Positions 32,045-32,971 of a stretch of 32,971 bases of DNA are shown one piece after another; positions within the stretch are counted from its first letter, which is position 1, and the number at the start of each line of letters is the position of its first letter. The stretch spans positions 1-32,971 of the forward strand of contig LKML01000014.1 in NCBI GenBank assembly GCA_001563795.1, given 5' to 3'. Below the pieces are notes generated by a model, which worked only from the letters and a program-made list of their open reading frames with translations, made no database searches and was not told where the DNA came from. The translations under genes were made by a program, and so were the position numbers. The stretch comes from Haloferacaceae archaeon B1-Br10_E2g22 (GTDB lineage: Archaea; Halobacteriota; Halobacteria; Halobacteriales; Haloferacaceae).

Positions 32045-32530
32045 ATGGCCTTTCGGACAACAGTCGTTGTTGCAGTCTGCTGTTGTCTGTTCGTCTCGAT
32101 GGCCGCAAGCGGTGCTGTCGCTGCGCCGACCACCTCGAGTGCGTCGGCAGCCGACACATCTGGATCCCTCGAGACGACAGAGTCGGCTACTGCAGCCTGT
32201 TTTCCGACCGACGGCTATGAGTTTACTATTGGAGACCAGGGCCCAGAGATCACGATGATCCTTCATCTGTCGCTGTTGACGAATCTCGGTGGGCCAGGTG
32301 CGCTCGGTGTCGAACTCACTGGTTCTATCGGTGGCCCACCAATTGTCGAACTCCGGACGGGCGTCATTTTTTCAGGAATCGACACTGTCGGTGAGTTCCT
32401 CGAAAACCCGTTTGGGCCGTTTTCGATTGCCTTCGAGTATCTTTTTGAGCTACCGATGTTTGGCGATGATTTCGCCTACGAAACGACTGACTCGCCGGTT
32501 GATGGGCCCGTCGGCGACGCCGACTGTTAG
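32045..32530 (+). CDS. Secreted haloarchaeal protein of unknown function
   Basis: The 161-residue protein begins with a Sec-type signal, MAFRTTVVVAVCCCLFVSMA, ending at an Ala-rich site near residue 27 (SGAVAAPTT). The mature part is Thr/Ser-rich to about residue 52, then a compact domain starts with ACFPTDGYEFTIGDQGPEIT and is followed by LHLSLLTNLGGPGALGVELT. It ends GPVGDADC, so two Cys, one at each end of the mature domain, could form a disulphide. No enzymatic motif is visible. It resembles a conserved haloarchaeal secreted domain family (perhaps DUF7332), by memory only. Confidence 0.7.
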   Translation: MAFRTTVVVAVCCCLFVSMAASGAVAAPTTSSASAADTSGSLETTESATAACFPTDGYEFTIGDQGPEITMILHLSLLTNLGGPGALGVELTGSIGGPPIVELRTGVIFSGIDTVGEFLENPFGPFSIAFEYLFELPMFGDDFAYETTDSPVDGPVGDADC

Positions 32531-32568
32531 CTGGTCGCTGTTGGCTGATTGCTGCCGACAGCAGTTCT

Positions 32569-32971
32569 TTAGCCCGTCTCTGCGGGGTCGGCTACCGTTT
32601 CGGCTATTTCGTCAATGCCCACTCGGTCGCAGTCGTCATACAGCGGACAGGCCTCCGGGCCGTCTACACAGGCCGGTTTGCGGGCAGTACAGTACTCGCG
32701 GCCGAACTGGATCATCGCTGTATGACCGAATCCACACTTTGCAGGTGGGAGGTCGGCTTCGAGCGCTGTCCGTACTGCTTCGTGGTCGGCGGTTGGGTCG
32801 GCCAGTCCCATCCGGCGGGCAATACGATGAACGTGGGTATCGACTGGAAAGACGCCGCCGCGACCCCCGGCGAAAAGCAACACACAGTCGGCGGTTTTCG
32901 GCCCGACACCGCGAATCTCGAGCAGTCGGGATCGCACTGTTTCGGGAGGTTCGGTTTTGACGAACGAATCA
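32569..32971 (-). CDS. nth: Endonuclease III, [4Fe-4S] DNA glycosylase/AP lyase (5' part beyond window)
   Basis: The frame is open to the right edge, so the N-terminus is missing; only about 134 C-terminal residues are seen. The HhH segment LLEIRGVGPKTADCVLLFAG holds the catalytic Lys in GPKTAD, and GVFPVDTHVHRIARR holds the catalytic Asp. The C-terminus carries four Cys for the iron-sulfur cluster: YCTARKPACVDGPEACPLYD, then DC. The spacing is C-x6-C-x6-C-x5-C, wider than the E. coli C-x6-C-x2-C-x5-C. It removes oxidised pyrimidines and cuts the abasic site. It is convergent with the secreted protein gene. Confidence 0.9.
   Translation of the reverse strand, partial: DSFVKTEPPETVRSRLLEIRGVGPKTADCVLLFAGGRGGVFPVDTHVHRIARRMGLADPTADHEAVRTALEADLPPAKCGFGHTAMIQFGREYCTARKPACVDGPEACPLYDDCDRVGIDEIAETVADPAETG

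Overview
The window is chromosomal DNA from a haloarchaeon (class Halobacteria). The proteins are acidic and Asp/Glu-rich. Most genes lack a Shine-Dalgarno site and sit about 24-29 nt downstream of a TATA-like box, as expected for leaderless transcripts. Several families are typical of this class: the CetZ tubulin-like protein, archaeal MBF1, archaeal-type triosephosphate isomerase, GTP cyclohydrolase III, and DUF5788-, DUF5789- and DUF5791-like proteins. By eye the GC content is near 58%, moderate for a haloarchaeon. I cannot name the genus.

Layout. 1-1674: a truncated zinc-less MDR dehydrogenase and a GTP cyclohydrolase III gene, 3 nt apart on the minus strand. 1790-3258: a NagD-like HAD phosphatase, a 45-residue orphan small protein, and an OsmC-like protein. 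3329-6969: a metal ABC importer operon (binding lipoprotein, ATPase, permease) divergent from a NikR-type regulator, with operator-like repeats over the importer promoter. 6990-10143: an MBL-fold hydrolase, a polysaccharide-type flippase, and a divergent protein with a ParB-like segment. 10190-11969: an FAH-family enzyme and an MscS channel. 12152-15671: hisC, an AK6/Fap7-like kinase and a CDP-alcohol phosphatidyltransferase joined by 4-nt start/stop overlaps, then MBF1 and tpiA. 15693-20682: a HerA/DUF87-type ATPase with a long disordered tail, a small membrane protein, CutA, an isolated MoxR ATPase, a DUF302 protein and a DUF5789-like protein. 20826-25180: a membrane protein with a Cys-rich tail, PolX with an intact PHP nuclease domain, a zinc-ribbon membrane protein, and a DUF5788-like protein. 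25225-32530: an alkaline-phosphatase-superfamily enzyme, CetZ on the opposite strand, a DUF5791-like protein, an atypical SDR, a membrane-anchored DHH phosphoesterase, an aldo/keto reductase, methylglyoxal synthase, and a secreted protein. The right edge cuts an endonuclease III gene.

How genes may work together. The importer and NikR form a self-contained metal-uptake and sensing module. hisC, the AK6-like kinase and the phosphatidyltransferase are probably translationally coupled. tpiA, mgsA and the aldo/keto reductase all touch triose phosphate and methylglyoxal metabolism. PolX and endonuclease III are base-excision-type repair enzymes.

I see no rRNA or tRNA gene, insertion sequence, prophage gene, CRISPR array or toxin-antitoxin pair. 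No intergenic gap exceeds 300 bases; the longest, 11970-12151, holds the hisC promoter. The region reads as stable core chromosome. The most interesting signals are the metal-uptake module, several start-codon palindromes, poorly characterised haloarchaeal families, and a marked excess of the hexamer CTCGAG.
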